In this document: positions 1-9,370 of the stretch, piece by piece
Position numbering within the stretch: position 1 is the first letter of the stretch
How the letters are laid out: every line of letters starts with the position of its first letter
NCBI GenBank assembly: GCA_030698225.1
Contig: JAUYNR010000087.1
Location: 1-64,000, forward strand
Origin: Oxalobacteraceae bacterium
GTDB lineage: Bacteria > Pseudomonadota > Gammaproteobacteria > Burkholderiales > Burkholderiaceae_D
DNA length: 64,000 nucleotides
Reading direction: 5' to 3'
Notes under the pieces: model-generated
Told to the model about the DNA's origin: nothing
The model's input: the letters and a program-made list of their open reading frames with translations, nothing else
Databases searched by the model: none
Translations under genes and position numbers: made by a program

Positions 1-85
1 CTGCCGCATACAGACGCCGTTGACGTTCATCGAGAACACTTTCAAGCGATTTATATCGAGCTGCAATTAACGCATCATTATCCAT
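1..85 (-). CDS. ISAzo13-family transposase, N-terminal fragment (cut by window edge)
   Basis: Reverse-strand reading from an ATG at 85 gives 28 codons open to the window edge. The product begins MDNDALIAARYKSLESVLDE and then RQRRLYAA, which resembles the N-terminus of ISAzo13-type DDE transposases, where a 'LDER.RRL.AAAEA' stretch precedes the helix-turn-helix. Only the first 28 residues are visible, so completeness cannot be judged. The call rests on a short remembered family pattern and is not certain. It is absent from the ORF track because it is short and truncated. Confidence 0.5.
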   Translation of the reverse strand, partial: MDNDALIAARYKSLESVLDERQRRLYAA

Positions 86-136
86 GCGACAAGTTTACGC
101 GAAAACAAAACAACCAAGTAATTATTTAATGAGTCC

Positions 137-841
137 TTAGGGCAGCGGCGCGTTCAATTGCGCCAGCCGTTCGGTGCTGCCGACGTCGGTCCAGTCGCCC
201 CGGTATACCTCGCCGCCGACCTGGCCGCGCGCCGCATATTCGCGCAGCAGCGGCGCCAGCTTGGCGCAGGCGCCGGCTTCGATCGCATCGAACATTTCGG
301 GCCAGTAGACGCCGATGCCGGAGAAGGTATAGCGCGGTTCGCCGTCGTTGGCGACCGCATACAGGTTCAGCGCGAAGTCGCCTTCCGGATGGTGCGCAGG
401 ATTTTTCACTAGATACAGCCAGGCCAGGTCGCGCCGGTCGGCGGCATAGGGCTGGCCCCACATGTCGGCTTCCGCCAGCGTGTCCTTGACCTGGGTAAAG
501 TCGAAATGGGGGCAAAAGATATCGGCGGCAAGCGCCACGAACGGCGCATCGCCCAGCAGATGGCGGGCATGCGCGACGCCGCCGGCGGTTTCCAGCGCGG
601 TGCCTTCGGCCGAATAGGCGATGCTGGCGCCGAATTTCGCGCCGTCGCCGAGCGCATCCTCGATCATGTTGCCCAGGTGCGCATGGTTGATGACGATCTC
701 GGTAATGCCGGCGCGCACCAGGTTGTGGATGTGCCAGACAATCAGCGGGCGGCCGCGCACTTTCAGCAGCGGCTTGGGGCAGGTATCGGTCAGCGGGCGC
801 ATCCGCTCGCCGCGCCCGGCGGCAAAAATCATTGCTTTCAT
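137..841 (-). CDS. murU: N-acetylmuramate alpha-1-phosphate uridylyltransferase MurU
   Basis: The 234-aa product is a sugar-nucleotidyltransferase. It opens with the signature FAAGRGERMRPLTDTCPKP, which binds the nucleotide triphosphate, and has the conserved central AADIF metal/substrate segment. In Pseudomonas, MurU converts MurNAc-1-phosphate and UTP to UDP-MurNAc, the last step of a cytoplasmic recycling route that bypasses de novo MurA/MurB synthesis. The neighbouring kinase gene amgK lies directly upstream on the same strand, as in Pseudomonas putida, where the pair also sits beside lptD. A 59-bp AT-rich repeat separates the two genes. The ATG at 841 is preceded by a weak GAAG. A plain glucose-1-phosphate nucleotidyltransferase is the alternative, but the amgK linkage makes MurU much more likely. 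Confidence 0.88.
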   Translation of the reverse strand: MKAMIFAAGRGERMRPLTDTCPKPLLKVRGRPLIVWHIHNLVRAGITEIVINHAHLGNMIEDALGDGAKFGASIAYSAEGTALETAGGVAHARHLLGDAPFVALAADIFCPHFDFTQVKDTLAEADMWGQPYAADRRDLAWLYLVKNPAHHPEGDFALNLYAVANDGEPRYTFSGIGVYWPEMFDAIEAGACAKLAPLLREYAARGQVGGEVYRGDWTDVGSTERLAQLNAPLP

Positions 842-865
842 GGTTGCTTCATTTTAGTAATTTAT

Positions 866-924
866 GGAGTATTATTTTTAACGCAATGAATATATGCGTA
901 AAACAGTATGTTTTTGCATATACT
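866..924. repeat. AT-rich 58-bp dispersed repeat, copy A
   Basis: This is one of eight copies of a family with conserved blocks GGAGTAT, AAAAACA, TTTNCGCATAT, ATTGC and ATACTCC. In this copy the right-hand GGAGTAT end comes first, so it is inverted relative to the copy at 12848. It fills the gap between the amgK stop and the murU start. Confidence 0.7.
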
Positions 925-931
925 ATACATA

Positions 932-1981
932 TCAGAAAGTGTATCCGACCTGCGGCGGCTGCTGTTCCAGCATGTTGAGCAAGCGCACCAGCGGCGCCAG
1001 TTCGCGGTAACGGCGCGCGGTCTTGAGCACGTATTCCCGCACCAGCGGAATATCCTTCAGGTAAGCGTCCTTGCCGTCGCGGTAATTCAGGCGGGCGAAG
1101 ATGCCGAGCACCTTCAGATGGCGCTGCAAGCCCATGAATTCGAAATCACGGTAAAAGCTGTCGATGTCCGGATTGACCGGCAGGCCGGCGCGCCGGGCTT
1201 TTTCCCAGTAGCGAATCGCCCAGTCCAGCACCATTTCCTCATCCCACTCGATATAGGCGTCGCGCAGCAGCGACACCAGGTCGTAGGTGAGCGGGCCGTA
1301 CACCGCATCCTGGAAGTCCAGAATGCCGGGATTGCCCTGCGCCAGAACCATCAGGTTGCGCGAATGGTAGTCGCGGTGTACGAACACTTGCGGTTGCGCC
1401 AGATTATTCGCCAGCAAGACCTCGAACACCTTGTCCAGGTCAGCCTGCTGGGCAGCGGTGAGCGTTGCGCCGAGGTGGCGGCCGAGATACCAGTCGGGAA
1501 ACAGCGTCAGTTCGCGCAACAGCAGCGCACGGTCGTATTCCGGCAACAGATCCGGCCGGCTTTGGCTTTGCAGCCGGATCAGCGCATCGATCGCATCCAG
1601 GTACAGTGCATGCGCGGTATCGCTGTTGAGCTGATGCAAATAAGTGACCGATCCCAGGTCGGACAGCAGCAGGAAGCCGCGTTCGGGGTCGGCCGCCAGC
1701 ACCTGCGGCACCGTGATGCCGGTCTGGCCGAACAGCTCGGCGACATGGATGAAGGGCTGCACATCCTCTTGCGGCGGCGGTGCATCCATCACGATGGCAG
1801 TACCGCCATCGGGCGTGTCGACCCGGAAATAGCGCCGGAAGCTGGCGTCGCTGGAGGCGGCGCGCAGCGTATGCGGCAGGGTCGGGGTGGCGGCCAGCGT
1901 GCTCAGCCATTGGGTTAGCTGGGTAAAGCGCAGATCGGATGGCGTGTGCAAAGTCGTTGCTAAGGTTGTATCTAAGGACAT
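932..1981 (-). CDS. amgK: MurNAc/GlcNAc anomeric kinase AmgK (APH family)
   Basis: The product is an aminoglycoside-phosphotransferase-fold kinase of about 349 aa. The catalytic loop VHRDYHSRNLMV, with its HxD, and the metal-binding segment GILDFQDAVYGP (DFQD) are both visible. AmgK phosphorylates the anomeric carbon of MurNAc recovered from peptidoglycan turnover and feeds MurU, giving UDP-MurNAc. The gene is divergent from lptD and co-directional with murU. I chose the ATG at 1981 (MSLDTTLATT); the track start at 2020 adds 13 residues and overlaps the longest lptD reading. Neither start has a strong Shine-Dalgarno sequence. The stop codon lies a few bases from an AT-rich dispersed repeat. 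Confidence 0.87.
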   Translation of the reverse strand: MSLDTTLATTLHTPSDLRFTQLTQWLSTLAATPTLPHTLRAASSDASFRRYFRVDTPDGGTAIVMDAPPPQEDVQPFIHVAELFGQTGITVPQVLAADPERGFLLLSDLGSVTYLHQLNSDTAHALYLDAIDALIRLQSQSRPDLLPEYDRALLLRELTLFPDWYLGRHLGATLTAAQQADLDKVFEVLLANNLAQPQVFVHRDYHSRNLMVLAQGNPGILDFQDAVYGPLTYDLVSLLRDAYIEWDEEMVLDWAIRYWEKARRAGLPVNPDIDSFYRDFEFMGLQRHLKVLGIFARLNYRDGKDAYLKDIPLVREYVLKTARRYRELAPLVRLLNMLEQQPPQVGYTF

Positions 1982-2077
1982 AAAGCAGCCTGGGAATCCA
2001 TTGAGGGTATGAGTTCCCATATAATAAGGGATTCAATTCAAAAAATCGCCTGCCATGGTCATTCACCCGCTTCGCTC

Positions 2078-4324
2078 ATGAGTAGGCATACCGCATCACA
2101 ACAGCCGCACCACCGGCTCAACATGCTGGCAGCAGCGATTGCGCTGGCATATCTGCCACTGCTGTCTTATGCGCAGGGTCTGCCCAATCCGACCCGCAGC
2201 CGGGCGATTGAAGAAAGCCAGCCGGCCGAAATTAGCGCCGAGACCATGACCGGACGGCCCGACCGCGAACTGCAACTCGAGCGCGAGGTCGAAATCCGGC
2301 GCGGCCAGACCACCATCAAGGCCGATTACGCGCTGTACCTGCAAGTCGAGGACGAAGTCACCGCTTCCGGCAATATCTGGATCAAGCGCTTCGGCGATCT
2401 GTACCGGGGCGAACAGTTAAAGCTCAACCTGAGTTCGGGTGCCGGCTATGTCATTCATCCCGAATACCGGCTGCAGATGAATAACGCGCAGGGGCATGCG
2501 CAGCGCATCGATTTCGAGAACCACGAGCGCGCGGTGGTCAGCCAGGGCACCTACAGCACCTGCGAAGGCCCGGACCCGGACTGGTATCTGAAAGCCGACA
2601 CCTTGCGCCTGGACACCGGGCGCGATGTCAGCACCGCCTCGAAGGCGGTGGTGTTTTTCAAGGGCGTGCCGATCATGGGCGTGCCGTGGATGTCGTTTCC
2701 GCTGTCGAGTGCGCGCAAATCGGGCGTATTGCCGCCGACCATAGGCGCCACCTCCAAAGGGGGGCTGGAACTGGAAGTGCCGTATTATTTCAATATCGCG
2801 CCGAACCGCGATCTGACGCTGTTTCCCAAAATCATCAGCCGGCGCGGTATACAACTCGGCGCGGAGGGCCGTTATCTGGAGCCGAACTATGCCGGCACGA
2901 CCAGGATCGAGGTCTTGCCGGACGATCAGCTAACCAACACCAACCGCTATTCGCTGGCATCGATTCACAATCAGACGCTAACTCCCCGGCTGTCATTCGG
3001 GTGGAACCTGAACCGGGCTTCCGACGATGATTATCCAAGCGATTTTTCAAAGACCATCACCGCCAGTTCGCAGCGACTGTTGCCGCGCGACCTATATACC
3101 AGCTATTCCGGCAGCTACTGGAATGCGGCCGCCAGGATAACCAGCTACCAGTTGCTGCAAGACCCGCTGGTGCCGATTGCGCGGCCGTTCGACCGCTTGC
3201 CGCAATTGACCTTGCATGCCGGACGGGAAGACGTGCAGGGTGGCTTCGACTGGGCGTTCGATGGGGATTTTTCACGCTTTTCCCTGCCGGATCAAGAGTT
3301 GCGCGGCAGGCCGCGCGGCGACCGGCTGGTGCTCAATCCGCAAATCAGTTATCCGGTACTGCGGCCCGGTTATTTCATCACGCCCAAACTGTCGCTGCAC
3401 GCCACCAGTTATCAGCTCGATGCGCCTGTGGGCAGCGCGTCGCCGGCGTCATCGCTGACGCGCACGCTGCCGACCTTTTCACTCGATAGCGGACTGATGT
3501 TCGAGCGCGACACCACATTTTTCGGCCAGCAAGCCACGCAAACGCTGGAGCCGCGCCTGTTCTACGTATATACGCCGTTCCGCGATCAAAGCCTATTTCC
3601 GAATTTCGATACTGCGGAAGCAACCTTCAATTACGCCCAGATTTTCAGCGAGAACCGTTATTCAGGCTCGGACCGCATCAGCGATGCCAACCAGGTCACC
3701 GCTGCGCTGACCTCGCGCTACCTGGACCCGAACGGGGCCGAGCGTTTGCGGCTGTCGCTGGGGCAGCGTTTTTACATCAGTACGCCGCGCGTGACGCTTG
3801 CCGGCGGCGCCAGCCAGGAAAGCCGCTCAGACCTGCTGCTGGCTGCCAGCGGCCGCGTCACCGGCGCGCTGCGCCTGGACAGCGCGCTGCAGTACAGCGT
3901 CAATCAGAGTAATCTGTCGAGCAGCCACGTCGGCGTCCAATGGCTGCCGGCGCCGAAAAAGGTGCTGAACGCCGACTACCGCTACGCGCGCAAGAGCAGT
4001 TCCGTACCCGACTTGCTAAAGCAGGTTCAACTGTCCGGCCAGTGGCCGTTGTCGGACCGGGTATACGCGGTCGGCCGGGTCAGTTATTCGGTGCCGGACA
4101 ACAAGCTGGTCGATAGCCTGTTCGGTATGGAATACAAGGAAGACTGCTGGATTTTCCGGGTAGTGGCGCAACGCATTACCACCGCGACCGCAAAGGCTAA
4201 TTCGACCATCTTTATCCAGCTGGAATTGAACGGACTATCCAGTTTGGGCTCCAATCCGCTGGGAGCGCTGCGCCAAAACATTCCCGGCTACCAGTTGGTG
4301 AATGATCCCGTAGTAAGCAATTAA
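2078..4324 (+). CDS. lptD: LPS-assembly protein LptD
   Basis: The 748-aa product is an outer-membrane LPS insertase. An n-region with Arg/His is followed by a hydrophobic stretch (MLAAAIALAYLPLLSYA) that looks like a signal peptide. Next comes an OstA/LptA-like periplasmic domain (roughly residues 50-170) and a long beta-barrel domain. The ATG at 2078 gives a normal signal peptide, whereas the track start at 2009 would give an unusually long n-region and overlap amgK. Only two cysteines are visible in the mature protein, near residues 162 (STCEG) and 690 (EDCWIF). They are positioned to form the single inter-domain disulfide needed for function; the double pair of E. coli is absent. surA follows after 32 bp, so the barrel and its periplasmic chaperone are probably co-transcribed. 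Confidence 0.95.
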   Translation: MSRHTASQQPHHRLNMLAAAIALAYLPLLSYAQGLPNPTRSRAIEESQPAEISAETMTGRPDRELQLEREVEIRRGQTTIKADYALYLQVEDEVTASGNIWIKRFGDLYRGEQLKLNLSSGAGYVIHPEYRLQMNNAQGHAQRIDFENHERAVVSQGTYSTCEGPDPDWYLKADTLRLDTGRDVSTASKAVVFFKGVPIMGVPWMSFPLSSARKSGVLPPTIGATSKGGLELEVPYYFNIAPNRDLTLFPKIISRRGIQLGAEGRYLEPNYAGTTRIEVLPDDQLTNTNRYSLASIHNQTLTPRLSFGWNLNRASDDDYPSDFSKTITASSQRLLPRDLYTSYSGSYWNAAARITSYQLLQDPLVPIARPFDRLPQLTLHAGREDVQGGFDWAFDGDFSRFSLPDQELRGRPRGDRLVLNPQISYPVLRPGYFITPKLSLHATSYQLDAPVGSASPASSLTRTLPTFSLDSGLMFERDTTFFGQQATQTLEPRLFYVYTPFRDQSLFPNFDTAEATFNYAQIFSENRYSGSDRISDANQVTAALTSRYLDPNGAERLRLSLGQRFYISTPRVTLAGGASQESRSDLLLAASGRVTGALRLDSALQYSVNQSNLSSSHVGVQWLPAPKKVLNADYRYARKSSSVPDLLKQVQLSGQWPLSDRVYAVGRVSYSVPDNKLVDSLFGMEYKEDCWIFRVVAQRITTATAKANSTIFIQLELNGLSSLGSNPLGALRQNIPGYQLVNDPVVSN

Positions 4325-4356
4325 TCAACTCCGCAATCCATCAACACGAAAATACC

Positions 4357-5763
4357 ATGAGCGAATCTCAACCTATGCGTAATCGTAATGCGAACAAGTC
4401 GGCGCCACTGCTGGCGATACTCCTGCTGAGCCTGACTTTGGGCGCGCCTGCCGCCGTCCGGGCGCAGGTCAAGAGTGCCCCCGCAGCTAAAATCGCTGCA
4501 GCGGAAGCGAAAAATGCCGGCCAGCCGCAGTTGGTGGACGCCATCGTTGCGGTCGTCAACAATGACGTCATCACCCGCCTGGAGCTCGAGCAGCGCCTGC
4601 GCACGGTCGAGGCCCGGGCCCTCAAGAAGGGCATCAACCTGCCGCCGCGGGCTGAATTCCAGCCGCAGTTGCTGGAACAAATGATTCTTGAGCGGGCCCA
4701 GATGCAGCTTGCCAAGGATGCCGGAATCCAGGTCGACGACATCATGCTGGACCGCGCCATCAGCCGGATTGCCGAACAAAACAAAATGACCCAGCAGAAA
4801 TTCCGCGACGAGTTGGAGCGTGAAGGGATTGCGTTTGCGCAGTTCCGTGAAGAAATCCGGCAACAAATCGTCATGCAGCGGCTGCGCGAGCGCGAGGTCG
4901 ACAGCAAGATCCAGGTGGCCGAATCGGAAATCGATAACTATCTCGGCGCCGAAAAAAATACCGCGCAGGCCCGGCAGGAGTTGCAACTGGCCCAGATCTT
5001 GGTACGCATCCCTGAAAACGCTTCGCCCGAGCAAATCGCCGAGCGCGAGAAGCGTGCCCAATCGGCACTGCAGCAACTCAAATCGGGCGGCGACTTTGCC
5101 AAGGTGTCGGCCAGCTTTTCCGACGCCAGCGAGGCGCTCACCGGCGGCGAGCTGGGCTGGCGCAGCCAGGATCGTCTGCCCAAGCTCTTCCTCGATGGGG
5201 TCGCGAATCTGAGCCCGGGCCAGGTATCGGCAATACTTCGGAGCGCGAATGGATTTCACATCCTGAAACTAGTCGCCAAGCGCGACGCGGCCAAGTCCGA
5301 TGCCAGCGCTCCGGCGGTGCAGCAGACCCATGCGCAGCACATCCTGATCAAGATCAATCAGGCGGTGCCGGCCAATGAAGCGCGCCGCAAGCTCACCGAG
5401 CTGAAGCAGCGTCTGGACAACAAGGCAGCTACGTTTGAGGACCTGGCCAAACTCTTTTCCAACGATTTGTCGGCATCCAAGGGCGGCGATCTGGGCTGGC
5501 TGTATCCGGGCGACACGGTGCCGGAATTCGAGCGCGTGATGGATGCACTGCAGCCCGGGCAGGTCAGCGAACCGATCGAGTCACCGTTCGGTTTTCACCT
5601 GATCAAGGTGCTTGAGCGCAAGACGGATGCAGTCTCGCAGGAGCGCCAGCGCAGTGCCGCCCGCACCGCCATTCGCGAGATCAAGATCGAAGAAGCGGCG
5701 CATGACTGGGAGCGCCAGGTGCGCGACCGCGCCTATGTCGAACTCCGCACGGACGAGAAGTGA
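4357..5763 (+). CDS. surA: Periplasmic chaperone/peptidyl-prolyl isomerase SurA
   Basis: The 468-aa product has a signal peptide (hydrophobic core [20 protein letters not shown]). A SurA N-terminal chaperone domain ([20 protein letters not shown], about residues 55-190) is followed by two parvulin PPIase domains, each ending in a 'GGDLGW' or 'GGELGW' type motif and an 'FGFHLIKV' type strand. SurA escorts unfolded outer-membrane proteins, LptD among them, through the periplasm. The length matches the family. The stop codon overlaps the start of pdxA (TGATG), so the lptD-surA-pdxA-rsmA order of many Proteobacteria is kept. Confidence 0.95.
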   Translation: MSESQPMRNRNANKSAPLLAILLLSLTLGAPAAVRAQVKSAPAAKIAAAEAKNAGQPQLVDAIVAVVNNDVITRLELEQRLRTVEARALKKGINLPPRAEFQPQLLEQMILERAQMQLAKDAGIQVDDIMLDRAISRIAEQNKMTQQKFRDELEREGIAFAQFREEIRQQIVMQRLREREVDSKIQVAESEIDNYLGAEKNTAQARQELQLAQILVRIPENASPEQIAEREKRAQSALQQLKSGGDFAKVSASFSDASEALTGGELGWRSQDRLPKLFLDGVANLSPGQVSAILRSANGFHILKLVAKRDAAKSDASAPAVQQTHAQHILIKINQAVPANEARRKLTELKQRLDNKAATFEDLAKLFSNDLSASKGGDLGWLYPGDTVPEFERVMDALQPGQVSEPIESPFGFHLIKVLERKTDAVSQERQRSAARTAIREIKIEEAAHDWERQVRDRAYVELRTDEK

Positions 5764-6797
5764 TGCCTGCTGTCAAGCGCCCCACGCTGGCAATCACCAC
5801 CGGCGAACCGGCCGGCATCGGCCCTGAAATCTCGCTCAAGGCCGCCTGGGCCTTGCGCGCCGAGATCAGGGCGGTATTGATCGGCGATGCGGCATTCCTG
5901 GCCATGATCGCGGACGATATCGATCCGGCCATCAGCCTGGTCTCACTCTCCTTGCGCGCGCTGCGCAACAACGGCTTGCCGGATTTTCCGCCGGACCGGC
6001 TGGTGGTCATCGACTGCCCGCTGGCAGCGCATGTGGTGCCGGGGCAGCTTGATCCGAAAAACGGGCGCGCGGTGCTGCAGACTCTGGATATCGCGATCGA
6101 AGGCGTGCAAAGGGGCTGGTTCGACGCGATTGTCACCGCACCGTTGCAAAAAAGCACCATCAATGATGCCGGCATTCCATTCACCGGCCATACCGAATAC
6201 CTGGCCCACCAGACTCATACCCCGCAGGTGGTGATGATGCTGGCCGGCGGCACTGCGCCGCATTTGCGGGTGGCGCTGGCAACCACCCATCTGGCGCTGA
6301 AAGACGTACCTGCGGCGATCACGGTGCAGAGCCTGAGTCGCACGCTGGAAATCATCCACACCGATTTGCAGCGCAAGTTCGGTTTAAAGCGGCCACGGAT
6401 CCTGGTCGCCGGCCTGAACCCGCACGCGGGCGAAAGCGGCTATCTGGGCCGCGAAGAAATCGACATAATCGTGCCGGTAATTCAGGCCGCGCAAGCCAGG
6501 GGGATGCAGGTCAGCGGCCCGTATCCGGCCGACACCGTGTTCCAGCCCAAGTATCTGCAGGACGCCGATTGCGTGCTGGCGATGTACCACGACCAGGGTT
6601 TGCCGGTGTTGAAATTCGCCAGCTTCGGCCAGGGCGTCAACATCACGCTCGGCCTGCCTCTGATTCGCACCTCGGTCGATCACGGCACCGCCCTCGATCT
6701 GGCGGCCAAAGGCGTCGGTCATTCCGATTGCGCCAGCATGGTCAAGGCCATGCAAGCCGCGGCCCGGATGGTGGCCTGCTCAGGCAAATCGCCCTAA
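5763..6797 (+). CDS. pdxA: 4-hydroxythreonine-4-phosphate dehydrogenase PdxA
   Basis: The product is about 344 aa. It begins [16 protein letters not shown], the conserved N-terminus of PdxA, and carries the metal-binding histidines in GHTEYLA and the later [11 protein letters not shown] motif. PdxA oxidises 4-phosphohydroxy-L-threonine in the DXP-dependent pyridoxal-phosphate pathway. Either the GTG at 5760 or the ATG at 5763 can serve as start; the ATG is preferred because it gives the common TGATG overlap with surA. The downstream gap to rsmA contains nested inverted repeats, so co-transcription with rsmA is less certain than with surA. Confidence 0.95.
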   Translation: MPAVKRPTLAITTGEPAGIGPEISLKAAWALRAEIRAVLIGDAAFLAMIADDIDPAISLVSLSLRALRNNGLPDFPPDRLVVIDCPLAAHVVPGQLDPKNGRAVLQTLDIAIEGVQRGWFDAIVTAPLQKSTINDAGIPFTGHTEYLAHQTHTPQVVMMLAGGTAPHLRVALATTHLALKDVPAAITVQSLSRTLEIIHTDLQRKFGLKRPRILVAGLNPHAGESGYLGREEIDIIVPVIQAAQARGMQVSGPYPADTVFQPKYLQDADCVLAMYHDQGLPVLKFASFGQGVNITLGLPLIRTSVDHGTALDLAAKGVGHSDCASMVKAMQAAARMVACSGKSP

Positions 6798-6830
6798 CGG
6801 ATACGCATGTCCATCATGGGCAAAGGCATT

Positions 6831-7066
6831 GTCCTCGAAAGACACGAAAGGCACGAAAAAAATCGGTAATGGGTAAAGCAGGAGCTGGGGTGGCCACGCT
6901 GAAATAAACGACGTTCTTGTAGGAGCGCACCCGGGCGCGAACAGCTGTAGCTAACCATGAGCCGGTCGCGCCCAGGTGCGCTCCTACAAAAAACCGTGCG
7001 TCAGCCCAGTAGCGAAGCGCATCATGCCGTTAACCACTTTCGTGCTTTTCGTGTCTTTCGTGGACG
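6831..7066. repeat. Nested inverted repeats between pdxA and rsmA
   Basis: This describes the 308-bp pdxA-rsmA gap. An outer inverted pair (cgaaagacacgaaaggcac at 6836-6858 and its reverse complement at 7038-7060, one mismatch in 23 bases) encloses the REPIN at 6917-6989. A half copy of the outer unit recurs at 8484-8500 next to gloA. No gene is visible in the gap. Confidence 0.75.
6917..6989. repeat. REPIN (inverted pair of GTAG-headed REP, family 1)
   Basis: The left arm TGTAGGAGCGCACCCGGGCG is followed about 28 bp later by its near-perfect inverted copy (one mismatch, CCCAGG). The loop sequence differs from the other REPINs in the window. Each arm has the GTAG tetranucleotide head plus a GC-rich palindrome typical of REP sequences. 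Confidence 0.85.
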
Positions 7067-7105
7067 GTACGTAACAGCAGATCCAAATAATAAAAGATTG
7101 CATTA

Positions 7106-7873
7106 ATGAAACATATCCCCCGCAAGCGCTTCGGCCAGAACTTCCTGACCGATAAATTCGTGCTGTCGCGCATCGTCGATGTGATTGACCCCCAGCCGGA
7201 CGACGCGATGGTCGAGGTCGGCCCCGGCCTGGGTGCGATGACGCGCCTGTTGCTGGAGCCGCTGCAGCAGATGCACGTGGTCGAACTCGACCGCGATCTG
7301 GTGGCGCGGCTGCAAAAGAGCTTCGACCCGGCCAAACTCATCGTCCACGCCGGCGACGCGCTGCAATTCGATTTCTCGCAGATCCCGCTCCAGCCTGGCC
7401 AGAAGTTGCGCATCGTCGGCAACCTGCCGTACAACATCTCCAGCCCGCTGCTGTTTCATTTCGCGAAATTCGCGCAGCAGGTCGAAGACCAGCATTTCAT
7501 GCTGCAAAAGGAAGTGGTCGAGCGCATGGTCGCCGCGCCCGGCGGCAAGACTTACGGCCGGCTGTCGGTGATGCTGCAATGGCGTTACCGGATGGAATTG
7601 CTGTTCATCGTGCCGCCGACCGCATTCGAGCCGCCGCCGCGGGTCGAGTCCGCGATCGTGCGCATGATCCCGATTGCGCAACCGTTGCCGTGCGACGCCG
7701 ACAAGCTCAGCGCAGTGGTGCTGAAGGCGTTCTCACAACGCCGCAAGGTGATCCGCAACTGCCTGGCCGGCATGTTCACTGAAGCCGATCTGATCGAAGC
7801 CGGCGTCGATCCGCAAACCCGGCCCGAGACCGTGCCTTTGGAACAATACGTGGCGCTGGCGAATCGGCTGTAA
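7106..7873 (+). CDS. rsmA: 16S rRNA (adenine1518-N6/adenine1519-N6)-dimethyltransferase
   Basis: The 255-aa product matches the usual KsgA/RsmA length. Visible are the N-terminal [10 protein letters not shown] motif, the SAM-binding [11 protein letters not shown], and the catalytic [13 protein letters not shown] (NLPY motif IV). The C-terminal helical domain has [12 protein letters not shown]. RsmA dimethylates two adjacent adenines in helix 45 of 16S rRNA late in small-subunit assembly. A short AT-rich leader precedes the ATG, with no strong Shine-Dalgarno sequence. Confidence 0.96.
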   Translation: MKHIPRKRFGQNFLTDKFVLSRIVDVIDPQPDDAMVEVGPGLGAMTRLLLEPLQQMHVVELDRDLVARLQKSFDPAKLIVHAGDALQFDFSQIPLQPGQKLRIVGNLPYNISSPLLFHFAKFAQQVEDQHFMLQKEVVERMVAAPGGKTYGRLSVMLQWRYRMELLFIVPPTAFEPPPRVESAIVRMIPIAQPLPCDADKLSAVVLKAFSQRRKVIRNCLAGMFTEADLIEAGVDPQTRPETVPLEQYVALANRL

Positions 7874-7887
7874 TTGCATAAAACACA

Positions 7888-7947
7888 GAGTATTTTTGCT
7901 TTCCGTATATTTTATATGCGGAAAGTGCCATGTTTTTTGGCATACTC
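7888..7947. repeat. AT-rich 58-bp dispersed repeat, copy B
   Basis: This is a 60-bp copy bounded by GAGTAT and ATACTC, with an internal TTTATATGCGGAAAG that matches the conserved CGCATAT core on the other strand. It lies between the convergent rsmA and gloA genes. The ends are inverted repeats of each other. Confidence 0.7.
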
Positions 7948-8028
7948 AAGTTTTTTTATTATTAATCGAGCGTTGCAGGCGACGGGTCACTTTACTTGTG
8001 CCTGCAAGCGTTCGAAAATCCTTCTCGA

Positions 8029-8439
8029 TTATCGCAGTCCGCTTCCTCCCGCATCGGCCTTGCGCTCGATCAATTCGACCTTGTAGCCGTCCGGGTCCTG
8101 CACGAACGCGATCACCGTGCTGCCGCCCTTGACCGGGCCGGCTTCACGGGTGACGTTGCCGCCGGCGGCCTTGACCGCAGCGCAGGCTTTTTCGGCATCC
8201 TCGACCGCGATCGCGATATGGCCGTAGGCGCTGCCGATCTCGTATTTTTCCACCCCGTAGTTGTAGGTCAGTTCCAGCTCCGCGTGTTCCGGATTGCTGC
8301 CGTAGCCGACGAAGGCAAGCGTGTATCGATATTCCGGGTTGTCGCTGGTGCGCAGCAGGCGCATGCCGAGCACCTTGGTATAAAAATCGATAGCGCGTTG
8401 CAGGTCGCCGACGCGGAGCATGGTGTGAAGTATGCGCAT
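8029..8439 (-). CDS. gloA: Lactoylglutathione lyase (glyoxalase I)
   Basis: The 136-aa product starts [20 protein letters not shown], the standard GloA N-terminus, and has the second half [14 protein letters not shown] plus [14 protein letters not shown] with metal-ligand His and Glu. It isomerises the hemithioacetal of methylglyoxal and glutathione to S-lactoylglutathione in the cytoplasm. Length and motifs are those of the Ni-type short enzymes. It is convergent with rsmA and stands alone. Confidence 0.95.
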   Translation of the reverse strand: MRILHTMLRVGDLQRAIDFYTKVLGMRLLRTSDNPEYRYTLAFVGYGSNPEHAELELTYNYGVEKYEIGSAYGHIAIAVEDAEKACAAVKAAGGNVTREAGPVKGGSTVIAFVQDPDGYKVELIERKADAGGSGLR

Positions 8440-8483
8440 GATGCTGTTCCTTTGATTGGAAGGGCTTGTTACTTTAACCGATA

Positions 8484-8544
8484 CGTACTGTCCACGAAAG
8501 ACACCAGCAAAGCCGACTATGCAGTTGGCACATCAATCAAGAGC
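8484..8544. repeat. Fragments of two dispersed repeats upstream of gloA
   Basis: GTCCACGAAAGACAC at 8484-8500 matches the outer arm found beside rsmA. GGCACATCAATCAAGAGC at 8527-8544 is also found at 15743-15760, with a diverged copy at 52338-52355. No gene is visible in this 254-bp gap. Confidence 0.6.
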
Positions 8545-8780
8545 GAATTGGTGCAGAGTGGTATGAATGGTATGAAAAAACGGAGTATGACAGCCTTCCG
8601 CGTGGCTTGTTGTCAGTCAATGCTTGTGTAATGCCTCACATAATCGTGGCAGCGGCCAGCGGTGTGGGCCGGCAAAACTGCTAAAATACGGCCATGCACA
8701 AGCTCAGCAAAAATCCCAAAATGCACGCCTCGCCTGGCTCGTCCCAGGTCGGTTCCGGTTTATCCGGTCATCCCATCGTC

Positions 8781-9359
8781 ATGACCCTCAACGAGCTTAA
8801 TCTGGCGAATCATTTCCTGATCGCAATGCCATCGATGTCCGACCCGGTTTTCAGCGGCACCGTGGTGTATCTGTGCGAGCACAATAGCCAGGGCGCGCTC
8901 GGCATGGTGATCAATAAAGCGACTGACATGTGCATCGACGATCTGCTCGACCGGGTCGAGTTGCAGGGAGAGAAGGCGCCCGAATTTCTGGCGCTGGCCG
9001 ACCAGCCGGTGATGTTCGGTGGTCAGGTCCAGGAAGATCGCGGCTTCGTGCTGCACACGCCGGGCGACGCCTATTCGTCCACCCTGAAAGTGACCGAGCA
9101 GATCGCCTTCACGACGTCGCGCGACATTCTCGAGGCGATCGCAACCGGGCATGGCCCGAGCCGGTTCCTGATCAGCGTCGGCTATTCGGGCTGGGGCGCC
9201 GGCCAGCTTGAAGGCGAAATCGCCGGCAACGCGTGGCTGACGGTTGAGGCCGATCCGGCCATCCTGTTCGATCTGCCGCTGGAGCAGCGCTACACAGCCG
9301 CCATCAGACTGCTCGGCATCGACCCGCTGATGCTGGCGCCCGAAGCCGGCCATGCGTAA
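8781..9359 (+). CDS. yqgE: UPF0301 protein YqgE
   Basis: The product is about 192 aa from the ATG at 8781 (MTLNELNLANHFLIAMPSMS), which lines up with the start of E. coli YqgE. The track start at 8694 adds 29 low-complexity residues and is an alternative. Family motifs LANHFLIAMP, VVYLCEHN, GALGMVINK and FGGQVQEDRGFVLH are present. The biochemical function is unknown. It is conserved next to ruvX (yqgF) across Proteobacteria, as here, and probably heads the yqgE-ruvX-pyrR-pyrB transcript. Confidence 0.92.
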   Translation: MTLNELNLANHFLIAMPSMSDPVFSGTVVYLCEHNSQGALGMVINKATDMCIDDLLDRVELQGEKAPEFLALADQPVMFGGQVQEDRGFVLHTPGDAYSSTLKVTEQIAFTTSRDILEAIATGHGPSRFLISVGYSGWGAGQLEGEIAGNAWLTVEADPAILFDLPLEQRYTAAIRLLGIDPLMLAPEAGHA

Positions 9360-9370
9360 CTGAGCGCACA

